This document shows positions 18,823 to 29,030 of a stretch of 64,000 bases of DNA, piece after piece. This stretch comes from Azoarcus indigens (lineage in GTDB: Bacteria > Pseudomonadota > Gammaproteobacteria > Burkholderiales > Rhodocyclaceae). The translations under genes and the position numbers were made by a program. The DNA is taken from contig NZ_SNVV01000006.1 of the NCBI RefSeq assembly GCF_004361735.1, positions 129,370-193,369 of the forward strand, given 5' to 3'. Each line of letters begins with the position of its first letter. Position 1 is the first letter of the stretch. Below the pieces are notes generated by a model, which worked only from the letters and a program-made list of their open reading frames with translations, did no database searches and was not told the DNA's origin.

Positions 18823-20157
18823 CTACGGCTCCTTACTGCAGTCGCGCGGGGTGACGCCCTTCTCCTTGGCGTAGGCGCCGGCGGAAGCCTCGATCAGCCC
18901 ACGCACCTGCGCGCGATCGGCCTCTATCCAGTCGGTCAGCGGCAGCCACTTGCTGCCGTCCCACTGCTGGAACTTCACCTTGCCGGCGCCCTCGTGGTCG
19001 GCGCAGCTCACCTTCAGCTCCGGCAGCAGGCCGGTGGCGCCCAGCCTGGCGAGATGGTCGGCATCCAGATTGAGGTGCTCGAAACCCCAGCGCACCTGCT
19101 CGCCGGTCATCGGCTTGCCGGCGCCGAACTTCTGCTGGGCGGTGCGTATGGCCTCCACGGTGAGGATGCCGTGCACGATGCCGCGGTTGTAATACACGCT
19201 GCCGACGCGGTTCTTGTCCTCCATGTTGCCCTTGTTCCTGGCATACACATGCTTCTGCACCTCCTGGATCACCGGGAAGCCGGTGCCCACACCGGAGAGG
19301 TTGGCGGAGATGTAGCCCTTGGCGGCGTCGCCGGCGGGAATCGTGTCCTCCTCCGAGCCGGACCACCAGCCGCCGACGATACGGTCGCGCGGATAGCCGC
19401 TGCGCGCCGCCGCCCGCAGCGCGGTCGGGTTCATCACCCCCCAGCCCCACAGGATCACGTAGTCCGGCTTTTCCTGGCGGATCTGCAGCCACTGCGCCTG
19501 CTGCTCGTTGCCCGGGTGGGCGACCGGGATCTGCTTCAGCGTGAAGCCGTATTTCTGCGCCGACTGCTCCATCAGCGGAATGCCTTCCTTGCCGAAGGCC
19601 GAGTCGTGATAGAGATAGACGATCTTCTTGCCCTTCAGCTGCTCCAGCCCGCCCACCTTGCCGCCGATGAACTTCACCATGCCGGAGGCCTGCGACCAGT
19701 AGGTCGAGATCATCGGGAACACCCAGGGGAAGACGCGGCCGTCGGCCGCATCGGTGCGGCCGTAGCCTATGGTCACCATCGGGATCTTGTCCTGCGCCAC
19801 TTTCTCCAGCACCGAGTAGGTGATGCCGGTGGACAGCGGCTGGAAGGTGGTATTGCCGGTCGGCCCCTTGCCCTTCAGGCGCTCGTAGCACTCCACGCCG
19901 CGGGCGTTGTTGTACTCGGTCTCGCACTCTTCCCAGGTGAGCTTGACGCCGTTGATGCCGCCATCGCGCTCATTGATCAGCGTCATGTAGTCGATCCAGC
20001 CGCCGTAGATGCCGGAACCGCCTGCGGCATAGGGGCCGACGCGATAACTCGGCAGGCCGATGAACTGCTCCTGAGCCAGCGCCGGCAGCGCGATCAGCAA
20101 ACCGGCGGCCAGCGCCGCCAGCGGTGCGCCCCGGCGGGCGCGGTGCGTCTTCTCCAT
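18823..20157 (-). CDS. HAAT ABC transporter substrate-binding protein
   Basis: A 444-residue periplasmic protein with a signal peptide (AALAAGLLIALPALAQEQ; cleavage after ALA near residue 28). A type I periplasmic-binding fold follows (IVYLYHDSAFGKEGIPLMEQ; VILWGWGVMNPTALRAA; RIVGGWWSGSEED). It is longer than LivJ/LivK, as is usual for homologues linked to CoA ligases in betaproteobacteria. Two cysteine pairs (CETEYNN / GVECYERL; VSCADHE / PRDCS) may form disulfides. An aromatic or aliphatic carboxylic acid is the likely ligand given the two CoA-ligase-type neighbours (inference). Confidence 0.88.
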   Translation of the reverse strand: MEKTHRARRGAPLAALAAGLLIALPALAQEQFIGLPSYRVGPYAAGGSGIYGGWIDYMTLINERDGGINGVKLTWEECETEYNNARGVECYERLKGKGPTGNTTFQPLSTGITYSVLEKVAQDKIPMVTIGYGRTDAADGRVFPWVFPMISTYWSQASGMVKFIGGKVGGLEQLKGKKIVYLYHDSAFGKEGIPLMEQSAQKYGFTLKQIPVAHPGNEQQAQWLQIRQEKPDYVILWGWGVMNPTALRAAARSGYPRDRIVGGWWSGSEEDTIPAGDAAKGYISANLSGVGTGFPVIQEVQKHVYARNKGNMEDKNRVGSVYYNRGIVHGILTVEAIRTAQQKFGAGKPMTGEQVRWGFEHLNLDADHLARLGATGLLPELKVSCADHEGAGKVKFQQWDGSKWLPLTDWIEADRAQVRGLIEASAGAYAKEKGVTPRDCSKEP

Positions 20158-20226
20158 GCTTGTCTCCTCTTTATCGGTATGGACTACATGCCACCGGCGG
20201 GCCGGCGCCGCGCGCCGGCCGCGGAT

Positions 20227-21294
20227 TCAATGGGGGAAGGGCCACAGCCGCAGCTTCTCCTTGCCGATCTGCCACAGCCGGGCGAGGCCGTGCGGCTCCA
20301 CGATCAGGAAGAAGATGATCAGCCCGCCGAACACGATCAGTTGCAGGTTGGACGAGAAGCTGGACGACAGCAGGCCGCCGAAGAGCTGCGGGATGATGTT
20401 GTCCAGGAAGATGGGCAGCAGCACGATGAAGGCCGCGCCGAGGAAAGCGCCGAGGATGGAGCCGACGCCGCCGATGATGATCATGAACAGGATCTTGAAC
20501 GACAGATCCAGGTTGAAGCCCTCCGGCTCCACCGTGCCCAGGTAGGTGTAGGCGTAGAGCGCGCCGGCCACGCCGCAGTAGAAGGAGGACACGGCGAAGG
20601 CGCTCAGCTTGGCGTGCAGCGGCCGTATGCCTATCACCTCCGCCGCCACGTCCATGTCGCGCACCGCCATCCAGGCGCGGCCGGTGGAGCTGCGCACCAT
20701 GTTCTTCGCCAGCAGCGCCAGCAGCGCCACCACCGACAGCGTCAGCAGGTACTTGCTCGCCGGCGTGTCGAAGGCGTAGCCGAGGATGACCACCGCCTGG
20801 GTGCTGATGACGCCGGAGGCGGAATGGTTGGAGAACCAGGGAAACTTGGTCAGCGCCCAGATGATGAAGAACTGCGCCGCCAGCGTCGCCACCGCCAGGT
20901 AGAAGCCCTTGATGCGCAGGCTGGGCAGGCCGAAGGCCACGCCCACCGCCGCCGCGCACAGCCCGCCCAGCACCAGCGCCAGCAGGAAGGGCATGCCCGG
21001 CACCCGCAGCATGAAGTTGTAGGCGGCGAAGGCGCCCACCGCCATGAAGGCCGCCGAGCCCAGCGACAGCTGGCCGGCGTAGCCGGTGAGGATGTTCAGC
21101 CCCAGCGCCGCCAGCGAGAAGATCAGCACTGGAATCAGGATGGCCTGCAGCCAGTACTGGTTGGCCACCGCCGGCACCAGCAGGAAGAAGAAGGCGAGCA
21201 CCAGGGAAAAGCCAACTCGATCCTGCCGGATGGGGAAGATCTGCTGGTCCGCCTGGTAACTGGCCTTGAACTGGCCCGCTTCACGGTAAAGCAT
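20227..21294 (-). CDS. livM: HAAT ABC transporter permease, LivM type
   Basis: A 355-residue permease with about nine to ten membrane segments. Typical LivM blocks are GLNILTGYAGQLSLGSAAFM, FWALTKFPWFSNHSxG-like loop residues, GRAWMAVRDMDVAAEVIGI and the EAA-type loop IIGGVGSILGAFLGAAFIV. It lies 54 bp downstream of livH and 69 bp upstream of the binding-protein gene on the same strand. Confidence 0.92.
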   Translation of the reverse strand: MLYREAGQFKASYQADQQIFPIRQDRVGFSLVLAFFFLLVPAVANQYWLQAILIPVLIFSLAALGLNILTGYAGQLSLGSAAFMAVGAFAAYNFMLRVPGMPFLLALVLGGLCAAAVGVAFGLPSLRIKGFYLAVATLAAQFFIIWALTKFPWFSNHSASGVISTQAVVILGYAFDTPASKYLLTLSVVALLALLAKNMVRSSTGRAWMAVRDMDVAAEVIGIRPLHAKLSAFAVSSFYCGVAGALYAYTYLGTVEPEGFNLDLSFKILFMIIIGGVGSILGAFLGAAFIVLLPIFLDNIIPQLFGGLLSSSFSSNLQLIVFGGLIIFFLIVEPHGLARLWQIGKEKLRLWPFPH

Positions 21295-21348
21295 GGTCTC
21301 GCGCTCCCTGGGCGGCTGCTGGCGCCCTTGTCTGTTGGTGCTCGCCGG

Positions 21349-22266
21349 CTACACCCGGTCGATGTGCTTCTCGCCGAACAGCCCCTCCGGCCGCAGCAGC
21401 AGGAAGGCCAGCGCCAGCACGTACGGGAACCAGGATTCGATGCCGCCGCCCACCATGGGCCCGATGTACACCTCAGCCAGCTTCTCCGAGGCGCCGACGA
21501 TGAGGCCGCCGACGATGGCGCCCGGCACCGAGGTGAAACCGCCCAGGATCAGTACCGGCAGCGCCTTCAGCGCGGTGTAGGTGAGGGCGAACTGCACGCC
21601 GTTGCGCGCGCCCCAGATCAGCCCGGCGACCAGGGCGACGAAGCCGGCCACCGCCCACACGATGGCCCAGATGCGCTGCAGCGGAATGCCGATGGAAAGC
21701 GCCGCCTGGTGGTCGTCCGCCACCGCGCGCAGGGCGCGGCCGGTGCGGGTGTATTGGAAGAACAGCGCCAGCGACAGCACCAGCGCGCCGGCCATTGCCG
21801 CGGCGAAAACGTCGAAGCGCGACACCAGCAGGCCGGCGCTCTCCATCACCCACTCCACCGGCTCGTCGGCGATGCCCAGGTCCAGCCCGCGCACGTTGGC
21901 GCCCCAGATGCCCTGGGCGATGCCTTCCACCAGGTAGGTGAGGCCTATGGTGGCCATGAACAGGGTGATGGGCGGCTGGTTCACCAGCGGCCGCAGCACG
22001 ATGCGCTCGGTGAGGATGCCCAGCACCACCATCGCCCCCAGCGTCAGCACGAAGGCCAGCCAGAACGCCGGCGCCGCCGGCAGCCCCCAGCGCTGCAGCA
22101 CTTCCTGGAAGCCGACGAAGCTCAGCGCGGCGAAGAACACCATCGCCCCCTGGGCAAAGTTGAACACGCCCGAGGCCTTGTAGATGAGCACGAAGCCCAG
22201 CGCTACCAGCGCATACAGCACGCCGGAAAGCAGTCCGCCGATCAGCACTTCGAAGAAGAACTGCAT
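21349..22266 (-). CDS. livH: HAAT ABC transporter permease, LivH type
   Basis: A 305-residue permease with about eight membrane segments. The N-terminus MQFFFEVLIGGLLSGVLYAL and GFVLIYKASGVFNFAQG are typical of LivH, as is the coupling motif (GRALRAVADDHQAALSIGI). ATG at 22264-22266 follows AGGAGA; the open frame upstream has no similarity. A 338-bp gap separates it from livG, so an internal promoter or RNA-processing site may lie there. Confidence 0.92.
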   Translation of the reverse strand: MQFFFEVLIGGLLSGVLYALVALGFVLIYKASGVFNFAQGAMVFFAALSFVGFQEVLQRWGLPAAPAFWLAFVLTLGAMVVLGILTERIVLRPLVNQPPITLFMATIGLTYLVEGIAQGIWGANVRGLDLGIADEPVEWVMESAGLLVSRFDVFAAAMAGALVLSLALFFQYTRTGRALRAVADDHQAALSIGIPLQRIWAIVWAVAGFVALVAGLIWGARNGVQFALTYTALKALPVLILGGFTSVPGAIVGGLIVGASEKLAEVYIGPMVGGGIESWFPYVLALAFLLLRPEGLFGEKHIDRV

Positions 22267-22483
22267 GTCGCTTTTCTCCTGTATGGGCATGAAAGCCGGG
22301 GAGAGTGGCTCTGGGGGTCGGCTGGCAGGCCCCCAGTGCGCGAAACACTGACGGCTCAACGGCGATCGGCTTTGGCCCCGCCCGCCGGAGATTCACCAGC
22401 CATCACTTACCTAGCGCCGCTCGCCCCGAGTCTGTCTAGGGCCTTTCCTTGCAACGCCCTGCCCATCCGCCCTGTTTTTCTCC

Positions 22484-22553
22484 CCCCTCCCCGCGCGGGG
22501 CAGGGGAAAAGAGGCACCCTCGCCCAAGCAAGCGCTTGCGCCCTGACGGGCGC
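22484..22553. repeat. Cluster of three palindromes in the livG-livH gap
   Basis: The only long gap in the transporter unit (22267-22604, 338 bp, no gene seen) contains three palindromes. CCCCT-CCCCGCGCGGGG-C-AGGGG (22484-22506) is nearly perfect with one bulge. GCAAGCGCTTGC (22528-22539) is perfect. GCGCCC-TGAC-GGGCGC (22538-22553) is a 6-bp stem. None has a proper T run on the minus strand, so this is not a standard terminator. It could be an extragenic palindromic repeat or an mRNA processing/attenuation site. Confidence 0.65.
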
Positions 22554-22604
22554 TCCCCCGCGGAGGATGGGGCGAAAACCTGGCCCTGCACTACCGCCGC
22601 CCCC

Positions 22605-23441
22605 TCAATGCGCCGCCCCCAGGTAGGCCGCGATCACCTCCGGATTGCGCTTCACCTCGTCCGGCGGGCCGTCGCCGATCTTGCGGCCGTAGTCCAGCAC
22701 CACCACCCGGTCGGAGATGTCCATGACCACGCCCATGTCATGCTCGATGAGCACGATGGTGGTGCCGAACTGGTCGTTCACATCCAGGATGAAGCGGCAC
22801 ATGTCCTGTTTCTCCTCCACATTCATGCCGGCCATCGGCTCGTCCAGCAGCAGCAGCGACGGCTCGGCGGCCAGCGCGCGGCCCAGTTCCACCCGCTTCT
22901 GCAGGCCGTAGGGCAGGCGGCCGACCGGAGTCTTGCGTATGCCCTGGATCTCGAGGAAGTCGATGATCTCCTCCACCTTCAGGCGATGGGCGATCTCCTC
23001 CCGCTGCGCCGGGCCCCAGTACAGGGCGTGGCGCAGCAGGCCGCAGCGCATCTTGAGGTTGCGGCCGGTCATGATGTTGTCCAGCACGCTCATGCCCTTG
23101 AACAGGGCGATGTTCTGGAAGGTGCGGGCGATGCCCTGGGCGGCGGCGCGATGCGGCTCCATGCGCCGGCGTTCCTCGCCGCGGAACAGGATGCGGCCCT
23201 GCTGCGGGTGATAGACGCCGTTGATGACGTTGAGCATGGAGCTCTTGCCGGCGCCATTGGGGCCGATGATGGAGCGGATCTCGTGCTCGCGGACGTCGAA
23301 GCTGATGTCGGTGAGCGCCTTCACCCCGCCGAAGGACAGCGAGATGCCCTGCAGGTCCAGCACCACGCCGCCGATGCGGCCGGCATGGCCGGCCGGCGGC
23401 GCCTGCTCGCGCACCGCGCTGGCGATGTCGTTCATCCTCAT
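22605..23441 (-). CDS. livG: HAAT ABC transporter ATP-binding protein, LivG type
   Basis: A 278-residue ABC ATPase. Walker A is GPNGAGKS at 60-67, the signature is LPYGLQKRVELGRAL, Walker B is LLLLDEPMAGM, and the characteristic LivG stretch IARTFQNIALFKGMSV is present. The ATG at 23439-23441 (MRMNDIAS) is chosen because AAGGAG lies seven bases upstream; two further in-frame ATGs exist. An extra 30 N-terminal residues precede the ABC fold. It is second in the unit, 95 bp after the acyl-CoA ligase gene. Confidence 0.92.
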   Translation of the reverse strand: MRMNDIASAVREQAPPAGHAGRIGGVVLDLQGISLSFGGVKALTDISFDVREHEIRSIIGPNGAGKSSMLNVINGVYHPQQGRILFRGEERRRMEPHRAAAQGIARTFQNIALFKGMSVLDNIMTGRNLKMRCGLLRHALYWGPAQREEIAHRLKVEEIIDFLEIQGIRKTPVGRLPYGLQKRVELGRALAAEPSLLLLDEPMAGMNVEEKQDMCRFILDVNDQFGTTIVLIEHDMGVVMDISDRVVVLDYGRKIGDGPPDEVKRNPEVIAAYLGAAH

Positions 23442-23536
23442 GGGCTCCTTCTCCATTCCCCGGGCGACGGCCGCGGCTTCCGGCACTGCCCTTCCGTTCG
23501 GTTCCCGGTGCTTCCCCTGTTGCTGCGATCCGCGCC

Positions 23537-25516
23537 TCAGGCCGCCTGCCGCAGGCCGCTGCCGGCCGCGACCACATCCGCCTCCTCGATGCGCAGCTCG
23601 GCGGCGATGCTGCCGAGGCGGCCGTCCTCATACTGCACCTGGGTCTCGATGTACTGGCTGGCCTTGCCCTCGTAGAGCGCGGCGATCAGCACCGCGTACT
23701 TCTCGGCGATGAAGTTGCGCCTGACCTTGCGCGTGCGGGTGAGCTCGCCGTCGTCGGCGTCCAGCTCCTTGTGCAGCACCAGGAAGCGGCGCACCTGGGC
23801 GCCAGCCATGCGGGCGTCGGCGGCGAGGTCGGCATTCACCTGCTCCACGCAGTCGCGGATCAGCGCATACACCTCCGGCCGCGCGGCGAGGTCGGTGTAG
23901 CCGGCGTAGGCCATGCCGCGGCGCTCCGCCCAGTTACCCACCGCTTCCAGGTCGATGTTGATGAAGGCGGCGACGAAGTCGCGCTGGTTGCCGAAGCTCA
24001 CCGCCTCCTTGATGTAGGGGAAGAACTTGAGCTTGTTCTCGACGTAGTTGGGCGCGAACAGCGCGCCATTGGCCAGCCGGCCGACGTCCTTGGCGCGGTC
24101 GATGATCTTGAGGTGGCCGTCGTCGTCGAAGAAGCCGGCGTCGCCGGTCTGGAAGTAGCCCTCGGCGTCCAGTGCCTCGGCGGTGGCCTCCGCCCGCTTG
24201 TAGTAGGCCTTCAGCAGCATGGGGCCGCGCACCAGGATCTCGCCGTTGTCGGCCAGCTTCACCTCCACCGCCGGCGCCGGCTTGCCTACCGAGTCCAGCT
24301 TGATCTCGCCGTCCGGCTGCAGGCAGACGTAGGCGCAGGTCTCGGTCTGGCCGTAGAGCTGCTTCAGGTTCACGCCGATGGAGCGGTAGAAGCGGAACAG
24401 GTCCGGGCCGATGGCGGCGCCGGCGGTGTAGGCGACGCGGATGCGGCTCATGCCCAGCACGTTCTTCAGCGGGCCGTAGATCAGCAGCCGCCCCAGCGCG
24501 TAGTGCAGCCGCGCCGCCAGCCCCACCGGCCTGCCGTCCAGCAGCTCGGCGCCGTGGCGGCGGGCGACCGCCATGAAGTGGTGAAACAGCCAGCGCTTGG
24601 GCCGCGCGGCATCCTCCATGCGGATCATCACCTGGGTCAGCAGGTTCTCGAACACCCGCGGCGGCGCGAAGTAGTAGGTGGGGCCGATCTCGCGCATGTC
24701 GGTCATCACCGTCTCCGCCGACTCCGGGCAGTTGATGGTGAAGCCGGCGACCATGGCCTGGGCGAAGGAGAACAGGTGGTCGCCCACCCAGGCCATCGGC
24801 AGGTAGGAGAGGATGTCCTCGCCTTCGCCCAGGCGGTCGAAGCCGGTGCCGCCGCGCGCCGCGGCGATGAAGGCGCCGTGCGTCTGGCATACGCCCTTGG
24901 GCTTGCCGGTGGTGCCTGAGGTGTAGAGCATCACCGACACGTCGTCGGCCGCGCCCTTGTCGATCTCGCCGTCGATGAAGGCCGGCTGCCCGGCGTCGCG
25001 GGCGGCGCCGCGCGCCTGCACCGCATCCAGCGCCAGCAGCTGCGCCTCGGTGTAGTGGCGCAGGCCACGCGGGTCGTCGTAAAGCACGTGTTCGAGGAAG
25101 GGCACCTCGGCGGCGATCTCCAGCAGCTTGTCCACCTGCTCCTGGTCTTCCACCACCGCGAAGCGGATCTCGGCGTCCTGCAGCACGTAGACCATTTCCT
25201 GCGCCACCGCATCCTGGTAGAGCATCACCGGAATGCCGCCCAGGCACTGGCAGGCGGCCACCGCCCAGTACAGCCGCGGCCGGTTGTCGCCTATCACCGC
25301 CAGCCGGTCGCCGCGGCGGAAGCCGAGCGCCGCCAGCCCGCTGGCGATGGCGCGGACGTTCTTCGCCACCTCGGCCCAGCTGTATGTCTGCCAGATGCCG
25401 TATTCCTTCTCCCGCATCGCCGGCCGCACCGGGCGGACCCGGGCGTGGTGCATCAACAGGCGGGGAAAGGTATCCAGGGGGGCGGCAAGCGCGGCGTGCC
25501 CGTGGGATGCGGACAT
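23537..25516 (-). CDS. Long-chain acyl-CoA synthetase-type AMP-binding enzyme
   Basis: A 659-residue adenylate-forming ligase that would convert a carboxylic acid, ATP and CoA to acyl-CoA. The P-loop is LYTSGTTGKPKGV (about 185), followed by YLPMAWVGDHLFSF, GQTETCAYVCLQ and the hinge region YFQTGDAGFFDDDGHLKIID. The C-terminal lysine region is RTRKVRRNFI. It is first in the transporter unit and has a fully conserved active site, unlike the PaaK-like gene at the other end. Homologues in such clusters are annotated as long-chain fatty-acid ligases, but the true acid is unknown. Confidence 0.9.
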   Translation of the reverse strand: MSASHGHAALAAPLDTFPRLLMHHARVRPVRPAMREKEYGIWQTYSWAEVAKNVRAIASGLAALGFRRGDRLAVIGDNRPRLYWAVAACQCLGGIPVMLYQDAVAQEMVYVLQDAEIRFAVVEDQEQVDKLLEIAAEVPFLEHVLYDDPRGLRHYTEAQLLALDAVQARGAARDAGQPAFIDGEIDKGAADDVSVMLYTSGTTGKPKGVCQTHGAFIAAARGGTGFDRLGEGEDILSYLPMAWVGDHLFSFAQAMVAGFTINCPESAETVMTDMREIGPTYYFAPPRVFENLLTQVMIRMEDAARPKRWLFHHFMAVARRHGAELLDGRPVGLAARLHYALGRLLIYGPLKNVLGMSRIRVAYTAGAAIGPDLFRFYRSIGVNLKQLYGQTETCAYVCLQPDGEIKLDSVGKPAPAVEVKLADNGEILVRGPMLLKAYYKRAEATAEALDAEGYFQTGDAGFFDDDGHLKIIDRAKDVGRLANGALFAPNYVENKLKFFPYIKEAVSFGNQRDFVAAFINIDLEAVGNWAERRGMAYAGYTDLAARPEVYALIRDCVEQVNADLAADARMAGAQVRRFLVLHKELDADDGELTRTRKVRRNFIAEKYAVLIAALYEGKASQYIETQVQYEDGRLGSIAAELRIEEADVVAAGSGLRQAA

Positions 25517-25703
25517 CTCCGTTCTCCTTTGGTGTGGCCCTGCTCGTCTCCAGCCCGCTCGCGGTCGGGCTTGTCGTCCGCCGCAGCGGTGCGGGACCGG
25601 CGGCGTCGTCTTTTGATTGTCCTTACTGTGACAGCACTTTTTTGCGCAACTGTTTGTGGAATGTAGGGAATTGTTCCCGGCGCGCGGACCATGTCATTGA
25701 AAT

Positions 25704-25729
25704 CAAAAACGGCGCCGTAGCGCCGTCTT
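25704..25729 (-). terminator. Rho-independent terminator of icmF
   Basis: On the minus strand a 7-bp stem ACGGCGC/GCGCCGT with a 4-nt loop (25709-25726) runs into TTTTTGATT. It begins 25 bases after the icmF stop and insulates icmF from the downstream acyl-CoA ligase gene. Confidence 0.85.
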
Positions 25730-25751
25730 TGCTGGAAGCGTTCTCCAAGCG

Positions 25752-28700
25752 TCACATATTCCTTCGGTATTGCCCGCCGACCTCGTACAGCGCCTGGGTG
25801 ATCTGGCCCAGCGAGCAGTGGCGCACCGCGTCCATCAGCACCTCGAACACATTGCCGTCGGCGATCACCGTGTCGCGCAGCCGCGCCAGCCACTGCGGCG
25901 CCTCGTCGCGATGGGTTTCCTGGAAGGCGGCCAGGCGGGCGAGTTGGCTGCGCTTTTCCTCTTCGGTGGAACGGGCGAGCACGACTTCCTGCGCCGCCTT
26001 GGCATGCGGGTTGAGGAAGGTGTTCACGCCGATGATGGGGTAGCTGCCGTCGTGCTTGCGGTGCTCGTAGAGCAGGGATTCCTCCTGGATGCGGCCGCGC
26101 TGGTAGCCGGTTTCCATCGCGCCGAGCACGCCGCCGCGGCTGGCGATGGCCTCGAACTCCTTTAGCACCGCCTCCTCCACCAGGTCGGTCAGGTCGTCGA
26201 TGATGAAGCTGCCCTGGCCAGGGTTCTCGTTCTTCGCCAGGCCCCACTCGCGGTTGATGATGAGCTGTATCGCCATCGCCCGGCGCACGCTTTCCTCGGT
26301 GGGCGTGGTGATGGCTTCGTCATAGGCGTTGGTGTGCAGGCTGTTGCAGTTGTCGTAGATGGCGATCAGCGCCTGCAGCGTGGTGCGGATGTCGTTGAAG
26401 TCCATCTCCTGCGCGTGCAGCGAGCGGCCTGAGGTCTGCACGTGGTACTTGAGCTTCTGGCTGCGTTCGTTGGCGCCGTATCTGTCCCGCATCGCCACCG
26501 CCCAGATACGGCGGGCGACGCGGCCGATCACGGTGTATTCCGGGTCCATGCCGTTGCTGAAGAAGAAGCTGAGGTTGGGCGCGAAATCGTCGATGTGCAT
26601 GCCGCGGGCGAGGTAGCTCTCGACGTAGGTGAAGCCGTTGGCCAGCGTGAAGGCGAGCTGGCTGATGGGGTTGGCGCCGGCTTCGGCGATGTGGTAGCCG
26701 GAGATCGACACCGAGTAGAAGTTCTGCACCTTGTGGCGCACGAAGTATTCCTGGATGTCGCCCATCATCTTCAGCGCGAACTCGGTGGAGAAGATGCAGG
26801 TGTTCTGGCCCTGATCCTCCTTGAGGATGTCGGCCTGCACCGTGCCGCGCACCGTGGCCAGGGTGCGGGCGCGCAGGGCGGCAAGCTCGCCGGCGTCCGG
26901 CGCGCGGCCGCGCGCGGCCTCGAAGGCGGCGAGCTGCTGGTCGATGGCGGTGTTGAAGAAGAAGGCGAGGATGACCGGCGCCGGGCCGTTGATGGTCATC
27001 GACACCGAGGTGCTGGGCGCGCACAGGTCGAAGCCTTCGTAGAGCACCTTCATGTCGTCCAGCGTGGCGATGGAGACGCCGGAGTTGCCGACCTTGCCGT
27101 AGATGTCCGGCCGCAGGTCGGGGTCGCAGCCGTACAGCGTCACCGAGTCGAAGGCGGTGCTGAGGCGGTGCGCCGGCATGCCCTCCGACAGGGCGTGGAA
27201 ACGGCGGTTGGTGCGGAAGGCATCGCCCTCGCCGGCGAACATCCGCGTCGGGTCCTCGCCCTCGCGCTTGAAGGGAAAGACGCCAGCGGTGTAGGGGAAG
27301 GCCCCAGGCAGGTTCTCCTTCATGAGGAAGCGCAGCAGCTCGCCTTCGTCCTCGAAGGCGGGCAGCGCGACCTTGCGGATGCGGTTGCCGGACAGGGATT
27401 CGGTGTAGAGCGGGGTGCGGCTTTCCTTGTCGCGCACCTTCACCACGTAGTCGTCCGCCTCGTAGCGGCGGCGGGTTTCCGGCCAGCCGTCGAGCAGGGC
27501 GCGCGCCTGCGGCAGCAGTTCCCGCTCCTTGGCGGCATGCAGGGCGGCGACGTCGTCCGCGGCCTTGCCGGCGGCCTCCAGCAACTGCCGGCTGGTGCGC
27601 AGCGCCTGGCGCTCGCGGGCGATGCGGGCCTGCGCCGCCACCATGCGGTGATAGCCGCGCAGGCTATCGGCCACCTCGGCGAGGTAGCGGCTGCGCTCCG
27701 CCGGCACCACCGCGCGGCTGCGGGAAGAGGCTTTCACCGCCACCGCCGGCAGGCAGCCGGCACCGGCCTCCAGCCCCTGCTCGCGCAGCCGCGGCAGCAG
27801 GGCGTGGTAAAGCGCGGTAACGCCGTCGTCGTTGAAGCGGCTGGCCATGGTGCCGAACACCGGCATTTCCTCCGTCGCCTGGGCGAACAACTCGCGGTTG
27901 CGCTGGTACTGCTTGCGCACGTCGCGCAGGGCGTCCTCCGCGCCCTTGCGGTCGAACTTGTTGATGGCGATGAAGTCGGCGAAGTCCAGCATGTCTATCT
28001 TCTCCAGCTGGCTGGCGGCGCCGAATTCGGGCGTCATCACATAGAGGGAGAGATCGACGAAGGGCACGATGGCGGCGTCGCCCTGGCCGATGCCGGAGGT
28101 TTCCACGATCACCAGGTCGAAGCCGGCCAGGCGGCAGGCGGCGATGACCTCCGGCAGTGCGGCGGAAACCTCGGAGCCGGTCTCCCGCGTCGCCAGCGAG
28201 CGCATGAAGATGTTGGGATGGTCGATCGCGTTCATGCGGATGCGGTCGCCCAGCAGCGCGCCGCCGGTGCGCTTGCGCGAGGGGTCGATGGAGATCAGGG
28301 CGATGCGCAGGCCGTCCTGCTGGTCGAGGCGGAAGCGGCGTACCAGCTCGTCGGTGAGCGAGCTCTTGCCGGCGCCGCCGGTACCGGTGATGCCCAGCGC
28401 CGGAATGCGCTGCCCGGCGGCGGCGTCGAGCAGCGCCCGGCGTGCCGCCTCGCTGCAGGCGCCGTTCTCCAGCGCGGTGATGAGGCGCGCCAAGTGGCGC
28501 AGGCGGGCGGCGCGGTCGCCATCGGCCAGGCCGGCGAGGATGGCTTCCGGCGCGGTGGGAGCGGCGGCGCCGAGGTTGAAGTCGCAGCGCTCCACCAGGT
28601 CGTTGATCATGCCCTGCAGGCCGAGGCTGGCGCCGTCCTCCGGCGAGTAGATGCGGCTGACGCCGTAGTCGTGCAGCTCGCGGATCTCCGCCGGCACGAT

Positions 28701-29030
28701 GACGCCGCCGCCGCCGCCGAACACCTTGATGCCGCCGGCGCCCTGCTCACGCAGCAGGTCCAGCATGTACTTGAAGAACTCGACGTGGCCGCCCTGGTAG
28801 CTGGTGATGGCGATACCCTGCACATCCTCCTGCAGCGCCGCGGCGACGATCTCGCCCACCGAGCGGTTGTGGCCGAGGTGGATCACCTCGGCGCCGGTGG
28901 CCTGCAGGATGCGGCGCATGATGTTGATGGAGGCATCGTGGCCGTCGAACAGCGCCGCCGCGGTAACGAAGCGCACCTTGTTGACGGGACGATAGGGCGT
29001 GAGCTTGCGGGCAACGCTGAGGTCGGTCAT
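25752..29030 (-). CDS. icmF: Fused isobutyryl-CoA mutase (B12 domain, G-protein chaperone, mutase)
   Basis: A 1092-residue adenosylcobalamin enzyme that interconverts isobutyryl-CoA and n-butyryl-CoA and may act on related acyl-CoAs. The order is an N-terminal B12-binding domain ([14 protein letters not shown]29, H31), a MeaI-type GTPase (Walker [10 protein letters not shown] about 216-224; [13 protein letters not shown]), then the mutase barrel ([35 protein letters not shown]-like [15 protein letters not shown]). This order and length are diagnostic of IcmF rather than methylmalonyl-CoA mutase. ATG 29028-29030 follows AGGAGA. An AraC regulator diverges 255 bp away; a terminator follows the stop. 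Confidence 0.95.
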   Translation of the reverse strand: MTDLSVARKLTPYRPVNKVRFVTAAALFDGHDASINIMRRILQATGAEVIHLGHNRSVGEIVAAALQEDVQGIAITSYQGGHVEFFKYMLDLLREQGAGGIKVFGGGGGVIVPAEIRELHDYGVSRIYSPEDGASLGLQGMINDLVERCDFNLGAAAPTAPEAILAGLADGDRAARLRHLARLITALENGACSEAARRALLDAAAGQRIPALGITGTGGAGKSSLTDELVRRFRLDQQDGLRIALISIDPSRKRTGGALLGDRIRMNAIDHPNIFMRSLATRETGSEVSAALPEVIAACRLAGFDLVIVETSGIGQGDAAIVPFVDLSLYVMTPEFGAASQLEKIDMLDFADFIAINKFDRKGAEDALRDVRKQYQRNRELFAQATEEMPVFGTMASRFNDDGVTALYHALLPRLREQGLEAGAGCLPAVAVKASSRSRAVVPAERSRYLAEVADSLRGYHRMVAAQARIARERQALRTSRQLLEAAGKAADDVAALHAAKERELLPQARALLDGWPETRRRYEADDYVVKVRDKESRTPLYTESLSGNRIRKVALPAFEDEGELLRFLMKENLPGAFPYTAGVFPFKREGEDPTRMFAGEGDAFRTNRRFHALSEGMPAHRLSTAFDSVTLYGCDPDLRPDIYGKVGNSGVSIATLDDMKVLYEGFDLCAPSTSVSMTINGPAPVILAFFFNTAIDQQLAAFEAARGRAPDAGELAALRARTLATVRGTVQADILKEDQGQNTCIFSTEFALKMMGDIQEYFVRHKVQNFYSVSISGYHIAEAGANPISQLAFTLANGFTYVESYLARGMHIDDFAPNLSFFFSNGMDPEYTVIGRVARRIWAVAMRDRYGANERSQKLKYHVQTSGRSLHAQEMDFNDIRTTLQALIAIYDNCNSLHTNAYDEAITTPTEESVRRAMAIQLIINREWGLAKNENPGQGSFIIDDLTDLVEEAVLKEFEAIASRGGVLGAMETGYQRGRIQEESLLYEHRKHDGSYPIIGVNTFLNPHAKAAQEVVLARSTEEEKRSQLARLAAFQETHRDEAPQWLARLRDTVIADGNVFEVLMDAVRHCSLGQITQALYEVGGQYRRNM

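Noticed and set aside
18994-22626. 1210-codon plus-strand open frame across the transporter genes
   Set aside because: It spans several real minus-strand genes and their gaps, is of low complexity (His/Gln/Arg-rich), and has no domain.
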